This document shows, piece by piece, positions 43,722-52,559 of a DNA stretch of 64,000 bases (position 1 is its first letter; each line of letters begins with the position of its first letter). The notes below the pieces were generated by a model. It saw nothing but the letters and a program-made list of their open reading frames with translations, made no database searches and was not told where the DNA came from. Position numbers and translations under genes: made by a program. The stretch comes from Pseudomonas shahriarae (GTDB lineage Bacteria > Pseudomonadota > Gammaproteobacteria > Pseudomonadales > Pseudomonadaceae): assembly GCF_014268455.2 (NCBI RefSeq), contig NZ_CP077085.1, positions 5,001,001 to 5,065,000 on the forward strand, in the 5' to 3' direction.

Positions 43722-46247
43722 TCAACCTGCGGTCTGCTGGGTAAAGGTGGAGTCGGCCAGGGTGTCCGGCGTGCAGCGCAAATCCCCAATCATCAGCACG
43801 TCGCTTTCACTGTGCGCATTGGCGGTATCCAGGCGGAACTGGCACAGCAGCTGGTTGTGACGCCGCACTTCGAGGGTCGGCGAGCTGGCGTTCATTTCCA
43901 GGGAGAAAAACCCATCGACCTCGCTCACCCCACGGCTGGCGTGGTTGAGAATGTGGTGGCCCTTGAGCGGTTTGCCCTGGGGGTCCACCAGGCGCCCGAG
44001 CACGGTGACGGTGCGCATCACGCTGATCTTGCGATAGTCCACGCCGCCCTTGTTCAGGTGGTAGGCCGTGCGCGGCGGCTGGATGTTGGCCGCAGGTGCG
44101 TGGTTGCCGTCGAAGTCGAAGCTGACCGAGCTGCCCTTGTAGGCGGCGATTGGGATGAAGTTGCGCCCAGGTCGCAAGATGGTGCTGCCGCCACTCAAGT
44201 CATCGGCCCGCAGGACGATGTCGTCCACATCGCTTTCAACGTCGACAATCATCCCCGAACCGCTGCCGGCATACTGGCTGGTGAGCACCATCCGCTGCCC
44301 GCCGACGGCAAAGGTGCTGTCCAGGTTGAGGCCACCGGTCAGGTCGTTATTGAACGATGAGCGCTGCACAAAACCGTCACCATTGACCGCATCGGTCTGG
44401 AAGCTGGCCATGCCGGACAGCCCGACGCCGTAGGTGTCAACCAGGGCGGTGGCCGAAACACTTTGCAGAACATGATCCTGCAGGTCGCGGCGATAGCTCA
44501 GCGAGCCGTTGTTGTCGCGGCCACCGTCACGGGAGGTGCGTGTACCGATGCTGGCCGACCATTGTTCGCCCGGGCTGCCAAGGGCCAGGCTGACGCTCAG
44601 GTCGACCCCGCGATTGCGCTTGTCGCCGGTGCTGGAGCTGGCAGGACGGTCGAACAGCGACAGTCGCCAGTTGGCGTCGTTGCCAAACAGGTGAGCCCGT
44701 TCGGTCCAGCCCAGGTCCAGCCCCAGACCTTGAACGTTGCCTTCGCTGTAAGCCAACCGGGCGTTGATGGAACGCAGGTTACTCAGGCGATGGTTCACGG
44801 ACAGCGACGACTGGCTGGTCTGGCCGACAAAGATATCGAGCTGGCGAATGCGGGTGCCGTCGGGCAGGGTTTCGTAGGTGTTACGGTTGTCCAGCCAACT
44901 GCGGGTGTGGTTGAACACCACACTGCCCAGCCCATAGTTGTAGAGGCTGTTGAAGTCGACGCCAGTGCCGTAGTTATCGGTCTGGTAGATGTTGGCGTAG
45001 AGACTGGCGTTATTGGCCAGGGACCAGTCGACGGACGTGCCGTACTGCATGTTGTCCTTGACCTGGCGCCCGGACAACCCCAGTACCACTCGCGGGTGAG
45101 CCAGATAGTTGAGGGAGGCACCGGCGGTCAGGTCGCCACTGGATTGCTCGTCCCAGTTGCTGAGCAGTTTGCTTTCTTGCCCGGCAAAAACGTTGTAGCG
45201 CCAGCGGTTGTCGAGATTGCGCCAGTTATTGGGCTTGTACACCAACTCCTGGGTGGTGCTGGTGATCTGGCCGTCTTCCACCAGGCGCACTTCCACCTCG
45301 TAGATGCCGCCGGGCAAGGGCCGTGTGTCCAGGCTCTGCAAGCCTGTGGTAACGGCCTGGGTGTTGATCAACAGCCCGTTGCGGTAAATCTCGACCGAGG
45401 CCTGGCGATTGGCCGTGACGTAAATGGGGTAGATGCTCGGCTTGGGATTGCTGATCATCAGGCTGTCGGAGCTGCCGTACATCACGCCCACGGCGGTGTC
45501 GGGGCTCGCGCCGAACGTACGCAGTTGCCGGGTCAGGCCTTCGGCGTTAGGCGTGAAATAGCCCAGGCGCAGGAACTCACCGTGCATTTCACGCTGGGAG
45601 TACAACGAGTACACGGCGTGGTTGAGGGCATCGTCATCCGGGCCGCCCAAGCGCGAGAACTGCATGTTCAGCACCTGGTTCCAATTGCCCAGGCTGCCGC
45701 TGGCGTCCAGCCCCAGGCGTCCGCCCAGGTCCTGGCCCTGGCCGCCACTGATATTCAGCTGGTTACGCACGATCAGGCCCGTGCTGCCGCCCGTGGGCAG
45801 GGAGTAGTACTTCGATTCTTGCCCTTCACGCTCGGCATTCTCGGTGAGCAATGTGAGCAGGGACTTTTCCAGGTTGTAGTGCACCGCCAGCAACTGATCC
45901 GGGCAGCCACTTTCGCAGGCCCCCAACGGCACACCCTGCTTGAGGTAGTCGCCCCAGCGGTCGCGCTCGACATCCTTGATCACACTGCCTTCATGGTCAG
46001 TGAAATTCAGCAGGGTCAGGCGGTCGTCGCGGGTGAGGACAATCATCGCCTCAGAGACGAACTCCTCATCCAGTTCGACCCGTACCGCCAACGGCACATC
46101 AAAAAAATGCTCTTCGAAGTCCGCCGGTAAACCCTTGGCCTGGGACAGCAAACTTCTTGGGGTTGTGCCAGTTGCCGCGTCAGCTGCAAACGCCCCCGTA
46201 CAAAACAACAAGGCGAGCGCTGCCGCGATGAAAATCATCGGGAACAT
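43722..46247 (-). CDS. CS1/TcfC-type outer-membrane usher
   Basis: 841 residues with signal peptide MFPMIFIAAALALLFCTGAFA. An N-terminal periplasmic region (FFDVPLAVRVELDEEFV), a barrel from about 150 to 640 with many alternating strands, and a C-terminal segment RTVTVLGRLVDPQGKPLKGHHILNHA that resembles usher C-domains. TcfC/CooC ushers of the alpha pilus clade are of this size and differ from FimD. It receives subunits from the chaperones and exports the pilus. Separated from the major pilin gene by a 117-base gap with a hairpin. Confidence 0.92.
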   Translation of the reverse strand: MFPMIFIAAALALLFCTGAFAADAATGTTPRSLLSQAKGLPADFEEHFFDVPLAVRVELDEEFVSEAMIVLTRDDRLTLLNFTDHEGSVIKDVERDRWGDYLKQGVPLGACESGCPDQLLAVHYNLEKSLLTLLTENAEREGQESKYYSLPTGGSTGLIVRNQLNISGGQGQDLGGRLGLDASGSLGNWNQVLNMQFSRLGGPDDDALNHAVYSLYSQREMHGEFLRLGYFTPNAEGLTRQLRTFGASPDTAVGVMYGSSDSLMISNPKPSIYPIYVTANRQASVEIYRNGLLINTQAVTTGLQSLDTRPLPGGIYEVEVRLVEDGQITSTTQELVYKPNNWRNLDNRWRYNVFAGQESKLLSNWDEQSSGDLTAGASLNYLAHPRVVLGLSGRQVKDNMQYGTSVDWSLANNASLYANIYQTDNYGTGVDFNSLYNYGLGSVVFNHTRSWLDNRNTYETLPDGTRIRQLDIFVGQTSQSSLSVNHRLSNLRSINARLAYSEGNVQGLGLDLGWTERAHLFGNDANWRLSLFDRPASSSTGDKRNRGVDLSVSLALGSPGEQWSASIGTRTSRDGGRDNNGSLSYRRDLQDHVLQSVSATALVDTYGVGLSGMASFQTDAVNGDGFVQRSSFNNDLTGGLNLDSTFAVGGQRMVLTSQYAGSGSGMIVDVESDVDDIVLRADDLSGGSTILRPGRNFIPIAAYKGSSVSFDFDGNHAPAANIQPPRTAYHLNKGGVDYRKISVMRTVTVLGRLVDPQGKPLKGHHILNHASRGVSEVDGFFSLEMNASSPTLEVRRHNQLLCQFRLDTANAHSESDVLMIGDLRCTPDTLADSTFTQQTAG

Positions 46248-46285
46248 GAACGGATACTCTGATTACGCACAGGGAATACTTGAAT

Positions 46286-46320
46286 ACCGATCAACCGACA
46301 GCGACTGCCTGTCGATCGGT
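46286..46320 (-). terminator. Hairpin between major pilin and usher genes
   Basis: Arms ACCGATC(AAC)CGACAG and CTGTCGATCGGT form a 12-13 base stem with a small bulge. No T-tract follows on the minus strand, so partial termination or mRNA protection is likelier than full termination. It could set the excess of pilin over usher. Confidence 0.55.
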
Positions 46321-46364
46321 AGGGCTAAGCAATAAGCCGATGCTTACTGATCAACAGGTCGCCT

Positions 46365-46856
46365 TTACGGCGTAACGCGTGGCTCGTGATCGAACACCAC
46401 GGTGTAGTTGGTGGTGAACAGGCCTGCGTCGGTGTCGGCTGGCTTGGCGGCCACAACCACCATGTCGGCCTGGGTGCCCGGGGTGGAGCTGGCGTCATCC
46501 ACGACTTCCAGTGGCGAACCGGTCAGGGTCACGCCGTTGAAGGAGGTGGTCAGGGGGATGGAGGACGTGCCGTTGCTCAGGGATGCCGGGCCGCCTTCGA
46601 TGTAGGCCTTGATCGAACCGTCAGTATTTTTTACCGCGTAGGTGGCACGGATCTGGCTCAATTGGCCAGTGACGGTGTTGTAGGACATGGTTTCATCCTT
46701 ACCGAAATCCGGATCCACCGGCTGGGCGTGGAACTGTTTGGTAGGAATGGTTGCCTTGATGTTGATGACACTGGTGGCTTCACCGGCAGCAAACACGCTG
46801 GAAGAGCCGATAGCCAACAAGACCAGTGGCAGGACGAAAGCAGTTTTTTTCAGCAT
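46365..46856 (-). CDS. CS1-type fimbrial major subunit
   Basis: 163 residues; signal peptide MLKKTAFVLPLVLLAIGSSSVFA. The mature chain starts GEATSVINIKATIPTKQFHAQPVDPDF and has no cysteine pair, as in CooA/CfaB/CblA major pilins of the alpha family. It is the first and probably most expressed gene of the seven-gene operon, behind a 480-base AT-rich upstream region. Confidence 0.93.
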   Translation of the reverse strand: MLKKTAFVLPLVLLAIGSSSVFAAGEATSVINIKATIPTKQFHAQPVDPDFGKDETMSYNTVTGQLSQIRATYAVKNTDGSIKAYIEGGPASLSNGTSSIPLTTSFNGVTLTGSPLEVVDDASSTPGTQADMVVVAAKPADTDAGLFTTNYTVVFDHEPRVTP

Positions 46857-47340
46857 CGTTAAATACCTGTTGTCACTTTAAGTAAGTTAAAGATTCGACT
46901 CGATCGAAACTTCATGACGCGCCACAAGCCCAACTCCAAGTTGAGTCCTAAGACGCAAGTAAATGATCTGCCGATTCCAACTTCAGGTAAGCCAGCTATT
47001 TCCGTGTAGCGCGTAGTTATCAAACCCTCTATGCAGGCAGAAAAAATCCTGAAAACTCAATAAGTCACGTATTACCTGTCATCCCGGTAATACAGGCAAC
47101 ATTAGTTCGGCTTACCTATATAAGACATCGTTCCGTAAGAAATGGAGTACACGAATAGCTATAGCTAAGCAGAACTTACTTTAGAGCAAAAACTCCACAA
47201 TGCCATTTAAACCGACCATTTATAAATCGGCCTGTGGTGCCGGTGATAGCACCCGGGGTTGGCGCCCTACCGTTCGTCAGAAGGCATTGCTCGAGTCATA
47301 AGATATATCTTACGTTATGTCTTAGACACCCACAGAGAGC
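46857..47340. promoter_or_regulatory. AT-rich regulatory region between pilus operon and padR-like gene
   Basis: About 480 bases with clearly lower GC than its surroundings. It holds a perfect inverted repeat at 47069-47093, GTATTACC-N9-GGTAATAC, some 210 bases upstream of the pilin ATG. Near the other end lies the palindrome at 47299-47312. No coding sequence is apparent. The low GC and the distance suggest silencing or complex control of the pilus. Confidence 0.6.
47299..47312. promoter_or_regulatory. Palindrome TAAGATATATCTTA, candidate PadR operator
   Basis: A perfect 14-base palindrome 28 bases upstream of the PadR-like gene, followed by a half-like repeat TTATGTCTTAG at 47315-47325. 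The position suits autoregulation. Confidence 0.6.
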
Positions 47341-47919
47341 ATGACAATGAGAGACCATCATTCCCACCGTGAACCCGGTGACGGCCGCGACGGCTTCGAG
47401 AAACGCCCAGGCCGCGAGCGCGGTGGCCGGGGGCCCCGGGTCTTTGCCCCGGGCGATCTGAAAATCCTCCTGCCGGCGCTGATCGCCGAACAGCCGTGCC
47501 ATGGCTACGACCTGATCCGCCAGATCGAAGGACTGTTCGACGGCGCCTATAGCCCCAGCCCCGGGGTGATCTACCCCACCCTGACCTTCCTCGAAGAAAG
47601 CGAGTTGATCAGTGGCGACGCCGAAGGCGGGAAAAAACGCTACACAATCACCGACGCCGGACGTCTCTTCTTGAGTGAACAGAAAATTGCCCTGGACGGT
47701 GTGCGCATGCGCATCGACGTCAGCAAGCGTTCGCTGCGCGGCCACGACCGGCCACCCGAGATCCACGAGGCGGTGCACAACCTGCGCCATGCCTTGCAAC
47801 TGCACCACGGGCGCTGGAGCCCGGAAGAAATCACGCGTGTTGCGGGGCTGCTCAACAGCACCGCCCAAGCCATTGTGGATGGCCCGGCCGTCCAACCTGT
47901 ACAGGGGAAAAGTGAATGA
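47341..47919 (+). CDS. PadR-family regulator, YqjI/NfeR-like
   Basis: 192 residues. The first 33 residues are rich in His, Arg and Gly (MRDHHSHREPGDGRDG), a plausible metal-binding tail. The PadR winged helix follows: LKILLPALIAEQPCHGYDLIRQIE, SPSPGVIYPTLTFLEESELI and GGKKRYTITDAG. E. coli YqjI has the same plan with a His-rich tail, responds to nickel, and controls the ferric reductase YqjH encoded beside it. The next gene here is a YqjH-like protein with a 4-base overlap. A start at 47347 is also possible. Confidence 0.9.
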   Translation: MTMRDHHSHREPGDGRDGFEKRPGRERGGRGPRVFAPGDLKILLPALIAEQPCHGYDLIRQIEGLFDGAYSPSPGVIYPTLTFLEESELISGDAEGGKKRYTITDAGRLFLSEQKIALDGVRMRIDVSKRSLRGHDRPPEIHEAVHNLRHALQLHHGRWSPEEITRVAGLLNSTAQAIVDGPAVQPVQGKSE

Positions 47920-48683
47920 ACAAGCCCGTCATCCACCGCGTCACCCACGAGATCAAACGCCGCCGCCTGCAGGTATTGCGGGTGGTCGATATCACCCCGC
48001 GCATGCGCCGCATCACCCTGGGTGGCGAGCAACTGGCCGGGTTTATCAGCCTGGGCAGCGATGACCATATCAAGCTGCTGTTCCCGCAGAACGCCGCCGA
48101 ACTGGCCGCGCTGCAAAGCCCGACCTTCACCATCAAGGGCGAGGGCCCACAACCGGCGATGCGCGACTACACACCACGGCGTTTCGACCTGGCCCTCGGG
48201 GAGTTGGATATCGACTTTGTGCTGCACGGCGACGGCCCGGCGTCGACCTGGGCCGAGCAGGCTGCCGTCGGCCAACACCTGTACATCGGCGGGCCACGGG
48301 GCTCGATGATCGTGCCGGATATCTTCGACAGCTACCTGCTGATCGGCGACGAAACCGCAATCCCGGCCATTGCCCGGCGCCTGGAAGAACTGCCGGCGGG
48401 GCGCAAGGTGCTGGCGGTGATTGAAATTGCCGATGAGCACGAAAAGCAGGCGCTCGATAGCGCGGCGGATGTGGAAGTGATCTGGGTGATGCGCGGGGTC
48501 GATGATCTGCTGGCCACGGTGGAGCACCTGCAGCCACCGGCCGGGGCGCTGTATGCCTGGGTGGCTACCGAGACCAAGCTGTCACGCCAGGTTCGGCGGG
48601 TGCTGCTGGATAAGCACCAGCTCAACGACGAGTTCGTCAAGGCCGTGGGCTACTGGCGAGCCCAGGGCAGCGACGAAGAATAG
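47916..48683 (+). CDS. Siderophore-interacting protein / ferric reductase, YqjH-like
   Basis: 255 residues. FAD-binding part with VVDITPRMRRITLGG and the RDYTPRRFD motif, then the NADPH-binding part with GPRGSMIV, YLLIGDETAIPAIARRLEELP and WVATETKLSRQVRRVLL. These are ViuB/YqjH signatures; members reduce ferric siderophores in the cytoplasm. Coupled to the PadR-like gene (ATGA), so it is likely its target. Confidence 0.93.
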   Translation: MNKPVIHRVTHEIKRRRLQVLRVVDITPRMRRITLGGEQLAGFISLGSDDHIKLLFPQNAAELAALQSPTFTIKGEGPQPAMRDYTPRRFDLALGELDIDFVLHGDGPASTWAEQAAVGQHLYIGGPRGSMIVPDIFDSYLLIGDETAIPAIARRLEELPAGRKVLAVIEIADEHEKQALDSAADVEVIWVMRGVDDLLATVEHLQPPAGALYAWVATETKLSRQVRRVLLDKHQLNDEFVKAVGYWRAQGSDEE

Positions 48684-48700
48684 GGCTCACTCGGTCAAAA

Positions 48701-48789
48701 TGTGTGCGGGCTTGCCCGCGATTGCGCTGTATCAGTCGGCACATTTGCTACTGATCCACTGCAATCGCGGGCAAGCCCGCTCCCACATT
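48701..48789. repeat. REPIN
   Basis: Inverted pair of GCGGGCTTGCCCGCGAT units with a unique centre, between two convergent genes. Its right end overlaps the stop codon of the Pr6Pr gene. Confidence 0.88.
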
Positions 48790-49414
48790 AGTCCTTCGTT
48801 ACCTTGGGGATCTTGTCCAGCCCCACTAGCGCCAACGCCACCGCCACAAACCCCAGCAATATCCCCCCCGCATTCATAAACACCTGTGGATATCCCAAGG
48901 TGTCGACATCAATAAACGGGTACTGATATTGCCCCAGCATATGCCCGCGCAGCAGCACGTAAACGAAGTACAGCAGCGGGTAGATCGCCCAATAGCCGAT
49001 GTGCCTGAGGCGCAACGTCCCCTTGGGCACACACCGCCACCAATACCCCAGGAACAGCAGCGGCATCACATCGTGGAGCAATTCGTCGGCGATAAACTGC
49101 CAGCCCTCGGGGCTCCACAAATGCCGCAGCAGCAGGCTATACGCCAGCCCCACCACGACGATACTCACCGCTATCCCGCTGCTGACCGCAGGCTGCAGGA
49201 AAAAGCGGCGCCCGGCTGAAGGGCGATTCACCAGTGCATAACTGAGCACCACCGCCGCCAGGGTATTGGTCAGCACCGTGAAGAAGCTGAAGAAACTCAC
49301 CAACCCACCCAACAGGCTGGCATCGGCCATCCAGCGTGAGTAGAGGACCAGGTACTGCTGGATCGCCAGGCCCGCCCAGCCGGCCAGCGCCGCTGACGCG
49401 ATAAAGCGCTTCAT
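48788..49414 (-). CDS. Pr6Pr family membrane protein
   Basis: 208 residues with six predicted helices, ending in VGLDKIPKVTKD. Segments such as FFSFFTVLTNTLAAVVLSYAL, ELLHDVMPLLFLGYWW and YPQVFMNAGGILLGFVAVALALV fit the Pr6Pr (FAR-17a/AIG1-like) family. Function is not established. The stop codon lies in the edge of a REPIN. The next gene upstream ends 4 bases away. Confidence 0.88.
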   Translation of the reverse strand: MKRFIASAALAGWAGLAIQQYLVLYSRWMADASLLGGLVSFFSFFTVLTNTLAAVVLSYALVNRPSAGRRFFLQPAVSSGIAVSIVVVGLAYSLLLRHLWSPEGWQFIADELLHDVMPLLFLGYWWRCVPKGTLRLRHIGYWAIYPLLYFVYVLLRGHMLGQYQYPFIDVDTLGYPQVFMNAGGILLGFVAVALALVGLDKIPKVTKD

Positions 49415-49418
49415 GGGA

Positions 49419-49652
49419 TCAGTCCAGCGGGCGTTTGGTGCGCATCAGCTTGACGTACAGGCCTTCGACTTTCTCCCGCGCCCACGGGGTCTTGCGCAAA
49501 AAGGTGAGGCTGGACTTGATGCTCGGGTCGTTCTTGAAGCAGCGAATATCAATGCGCTCGGCCAGGCCTTCCCATTCGTAATGCGCCACCAGTGCAGTGA
49601 GCACCTGTTCCAGGGTAACGCCGTGCAGGGGGTTGTTATTCGATGCGGTCAT
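49419..49652 (-). CDS. VF530 family DNA-binding protein
   Basis: 77 residues: [59 protein letters not shown]. This is the compact VF530/DUF2132 fold described as DNA-binding. Cytoplasmic, role unknown. Possibly co-transcribed with the Pr6Pr gene 4 bases below. Confidence 0.93.
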   Translation of the reverse strand: MTASNNNPLHGVTLEQVLTALVAHYEWEGLAERIDIRCFKNDPSIKSSLTFLRKTPWAREKVEGLYVKLMRTKRPLD

Positions 49653-49775
49653 GCCGGGCCTTTGCCAAGTAAATAAAGAGGAAGCCGCGCACCTTAGCCG
49701 AGAGGCCAGGCAGGCGGAAGCACCGTGTTCACTATAGCCGTTGAAAAAGTTCCGCTTCCCGGACGAAAAAGAGAT

Positions 49776-49788
49776 GTTATATTGTAAC
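49776..49788. promoter_or_regulatory. Zur-box-like palindrome upstream of ZnuD-like gene
   Basis: GTTATATTGTAAC, a GTTA...TAAC inverted repeat within ATGTTATATTGTAACCAT, 41 bases before the receptor ATG. It matches the rpmE2 site core (GTTATACAGTAAC) at 11 of 13 positions. Confidence 0.7.
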
Positions 49789-49829
49789 CATTCATATCAA
49801 ACCTTCTCTGCTTTGCCAAGGAACCCCCG

Positions 49830-51848
49830 ATGTCCCTCTCCCCTCTCTGGCGCCTGACGCCGCTGGCCGCCGCCCTGCTGATCGGCACCCAGGCCCACGC
49901 CCTGGAACTGCAACCCCAAGTCATCACCGGCAACCCGCTGGGCAGCCAACAACTGGCCTCGCCCACCACAGTGCTGGAAGGCGATGACCTGACCCTGCAA
50001 CAAAAAGGCAGCCTTGGCGAAACCCTGAACAAGCAGCCGGGGGTGTCGTCGTCGTACTTTGGCCCTGGCGCCAGCCGCCCGATCATCCGTGGCCAGGATG
50101 GCGACCGCATCCGCATCCTGCGCAATGGCGTCGGCGCGCTGGATGCCTCGTCGTTGTCTTATGACCATGCGGTGCCGCTGGACCCGGTCAATGTCGAGCG
50201 CATTGAGATCGTCCGTGGCCCGGCCGCCCTGCTCTACGGCGGCAGCGCCATCGGCGGCGTGGTCAATACCTTCGACAACCGCATCCCCACCGAAGCCATC
50301 GAAGGCATCCATGGCGCGGGCGAGTTGCGCTACGGCGCCGCCGACACCACCCGCAGCAGCGCCGGTAAGCTGGAAGCCGGCAACGGCCGCTTCGCCCTGC
50401 ACCTGGATGCCAGCGCACGGCAATTCAACGACCTGAAAATCCCCGGTTACGCCCGCAGCCGCCATGCCCCGCAAAGTGAAAACGGCCCCGGCAAAAACGG
50501 CCGCCTGGGCAACAGCGATGGGCGTCAGGACAGTGGCGCAGTGGGCGGTTCCTACACTTGGGACGACGGTTACGCCGGGCTGTCCTACAGCAACTCCGAC
50601 AGCAACTACGGCTCGCCCGCCGAACAGGATGTGCGCATCCGTATGCAGCAAGAGCATTACGCCTTTGCGTCCGAAATCCGCAACCTGCAAGGGCCGTTTA
50701 CCTCGGTCAAACTCGACGCTGGCTACACCGATTACGAACACCGGGAAATCGAAGGCGGCGAAACCGGTACCACCTTCAAGAACAAAGGCTATGAGGCGCG
50801 CATCGAAGCACGGCACCAGCCGATGGGGCCTTTCGACGGCATCGTCGGTGCCCAGGTCAGTCGTAGCGAATTTTCCGCCCTGGGCGAGGAAGCCTTCGTA
50901 CCGCAGACCGAGACCAATGCCGGCGCGCTGTTTATCCTCGAAGAAATGCAGGCCACCGAGCGCCTGAAACTGAGCCTGGGCGGGCGCCTGGAACACACCA
51001 CTGTCGACCCGGACGGCAAGGGCAACGAGCGCTTTGCCAATGCCAACACCTCCAGCAGCTTCACCGCTGGCAGCCTGTCATCGGGCGCGGTGTATACCCT
51101 CACGCCCATCTGGTCGCTGGCCGCGACCCTGGGCTACACCGAGCGTGCGCCGACCTTCTACGAGCTGTACGCCAACGGCGCCCACGTCGCCACCGGCACT
51201 TATGAAGTGGGCGACGCCAAGTTGTCCAAGGAAAAAGCCGTGGCCAGCGACCTGGCCCTGCGCTTTGACAATGGCACGCACAAGGGCAGTTTTGGCGTGT
51301 TCTACAGCCACTTCTCCAACTACATCGGCCTGCTGAACAGCGGTCGCACCTTGAATGACGAAGGCGAAGAAGACGCCGACGGCATCCCGGAATACACCTA
51401 CTCCGGCGTACGCGCACGTTTCGTTGGCTTCGAAGCCCAGGATCACTGGAAACTTGGCGAAAGCGCCTACGGCAAATTTGCCCTGGAACTGTCGGGCGAC
51501 TACACCCGCGCCACCAACCTGGAGACCGGCGAAGCCCTGCCCCGTATTGCGCCGCTGCGCCTGAACAGTGGCCTGCTGTGGGAACTGGATCGCTGGCAGG
51601 CGCGCATTGATGTCGAGCATGCTGCTGGCCAGGGTCGGGTGCCGAACAACGAAAGCGGCACCGACGGCTACACCACATTGGGCGCCAGCGCCGGCTATCG
51701 CTTCAACCTGGGTGGCAGCCAGTGGCTGGCATTTGTTGACGGCGAGAACCTGACCAACCAGACCGTGCGCTACGCCAGCTCGATCCTGCGCGATATCGCA
51801 CCGGCACCGGGGCGCAGCGTGCAGGTAGGCCTGCGCACGACCTTCTGA
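49830..51848 (+). CDS. znuD: TonB-dependent receptor, ZnuD-like (zinc uptake)
   Basis: 672 residues; signal peptide to about 25 (ALLIGTQAHA). Plug domain about 35-160 with GSLGETLNKQPGVSSSYFGPGASRPIIRGQDGDRIRIL and NVERIEIVRGPAALLYGGSAIGGVVN, features shared with ZnuD-type receptors. A 22-strand barrel ends in QVGLRTTF with terminal Phe. A Zur-like box upstream supports zinc uptake over siderophore uptake. There is no visible long His-rich loop. Confidence 0.87.
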   Translation: MSLSPLWRLTPLAAALLIGTQAHALELQPQVITGNPLGSQQLASPTTVLEGDDLTLQQKGSLGETLNKQPGVSSSYFGPGASRPIIRGQDGDRIRILRNGVGALDASSLSYDHAVPLDPVNVERIEIVRGPAALLYGGSAIGGVVNTFDNRIPTEAIEGIHGAGELRYGAADTTRSSAGKLEAGNGRFALHLDASARQFNDLKIPGYARSRHAPQSENGPGKNGRLGNSDGRQDSGAVGGSYTWDDGYAGLSYSNSDSNYGSPAEQDVRIRMQQEHYAFASEIRNLQGPFTSVKLDAGYTDYEHREIEGGETGTTFKNKGYEARIEARHQPMGPFDGIVGAQVSRSEFSALGEEAFVPQTETNAGALFILEEMQATERLKLSLGGRLEHTTVDPDGKGNERFANANTSSSFTAGSLSSGAVYTLTPIWSLAATLGYTERAPTFYELYANGAHVATGTYEVGDAKLSKEKAVASDLALRFDNGTHKGSFGVFYSHFSNYIGLLNSGRTLNDEGEEDADGIPEYTYSGVRARFVGFEAQDHWKLGESAYGKFALELSGDYTRATNLETGEALPRIAPLRLNSGLLWELDRWQARIDVEHAAGQGRVPNNESGTDGYTTLGASAGYRFNLGGSQWLAFVDGENLTNQTVRYASSILRDIAPAPGRSVQVGLRTTF

Positions 51849-51918
51849 CAGACAGGGATGTTCAACCTGTGGGAGCTGTGTGTTGTCTAGCCAAACTCGT
51901 GCTGCAGACAAGCTCCCT

Positions 51919-52350
51919 TGTGGGAGCGGGCTTGCCCGCGATAGCGGTGGGTCAGCCAGCCTTTCCGGTGCTGACCCAACGCTATCGCAGGCAAGCCAGC
52001 TCCCACATCAAATTGTGTTGTCTAGCCAAACCCGTACTGCAAACGAGCCCCCCCTGTGGGAGCGGGCTTGCCCGCGATGGCGGTGGGTCAGCCAGCCTTT
52101 CCGGTGCTGACCCAACGCTATCGCAGGCAAGCCAGCTCCCACATCAAATTGTGTTGTCTAGCCAAACCCGTACTGCAAACTAGCCCCCCCTGTGGGAGCG
52201 GGCTTGCCCGCGATGGCGGTGGGTCAGCCAGCCTATCCGGTGCTGACCCAACGCTATCGCAGGCAAGCCAGCTCCCACATCAAGTTGTGTGGTCTAGCCA
52301 AACCCGTGCTGTAAACGAGATCCCCTGTGGGAGCGGGCAAGCCAGCTCCC
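51919..52350. repeat. Tandem array of REPIN-containing units, period 136 bases
   Basis: Unit starts (TGTGGGAGCGGGC) fall at 51919, 52055, 52191 and 52326, giving three nearly identical 136-base units plus a truncated fourth whose REPIN interior is deleted. Each unit is a REPIN plus a linker with TTGTCTAGCCAAACCCGT. An imperfect half linker precedes the first unit (51868-51918). The repeats create open frames that are not genes. The remainder to 52559 holds no recognised gene. Confidence 0.93.
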
Positions 52351-52559
52351 TCACTGCTTTGCGGTCTCTGCGCCGACTGTTACCAAATCCGAAATAATCC
52401 ATCTTGCGATTAGCCCTTTCTCTCCCCGTGCCGGCGCTTTATCCTTGTCGGCAACAACCTGAAACGTTTCATCTGCCACCCAAAAACCTGATGCGCGCCC
52501 GCCCTGCCGGTCGCCGTTTGCGTACTAAAACCAAAAACTATTAAGACCTGCCCTTGCCT

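Noticed and set aside
51919..52350. Possible CRISPR array
   Set aside because: Repeats are 136 bases, contiguous and palindromic, without variable short spacers or cas genes.
51869..52397. Open frames encoding repeated GSGLARDGGG-like peptides
   Set aside because: They are translations of tandem REPIN units and follow the DNA period, not protein constraint.
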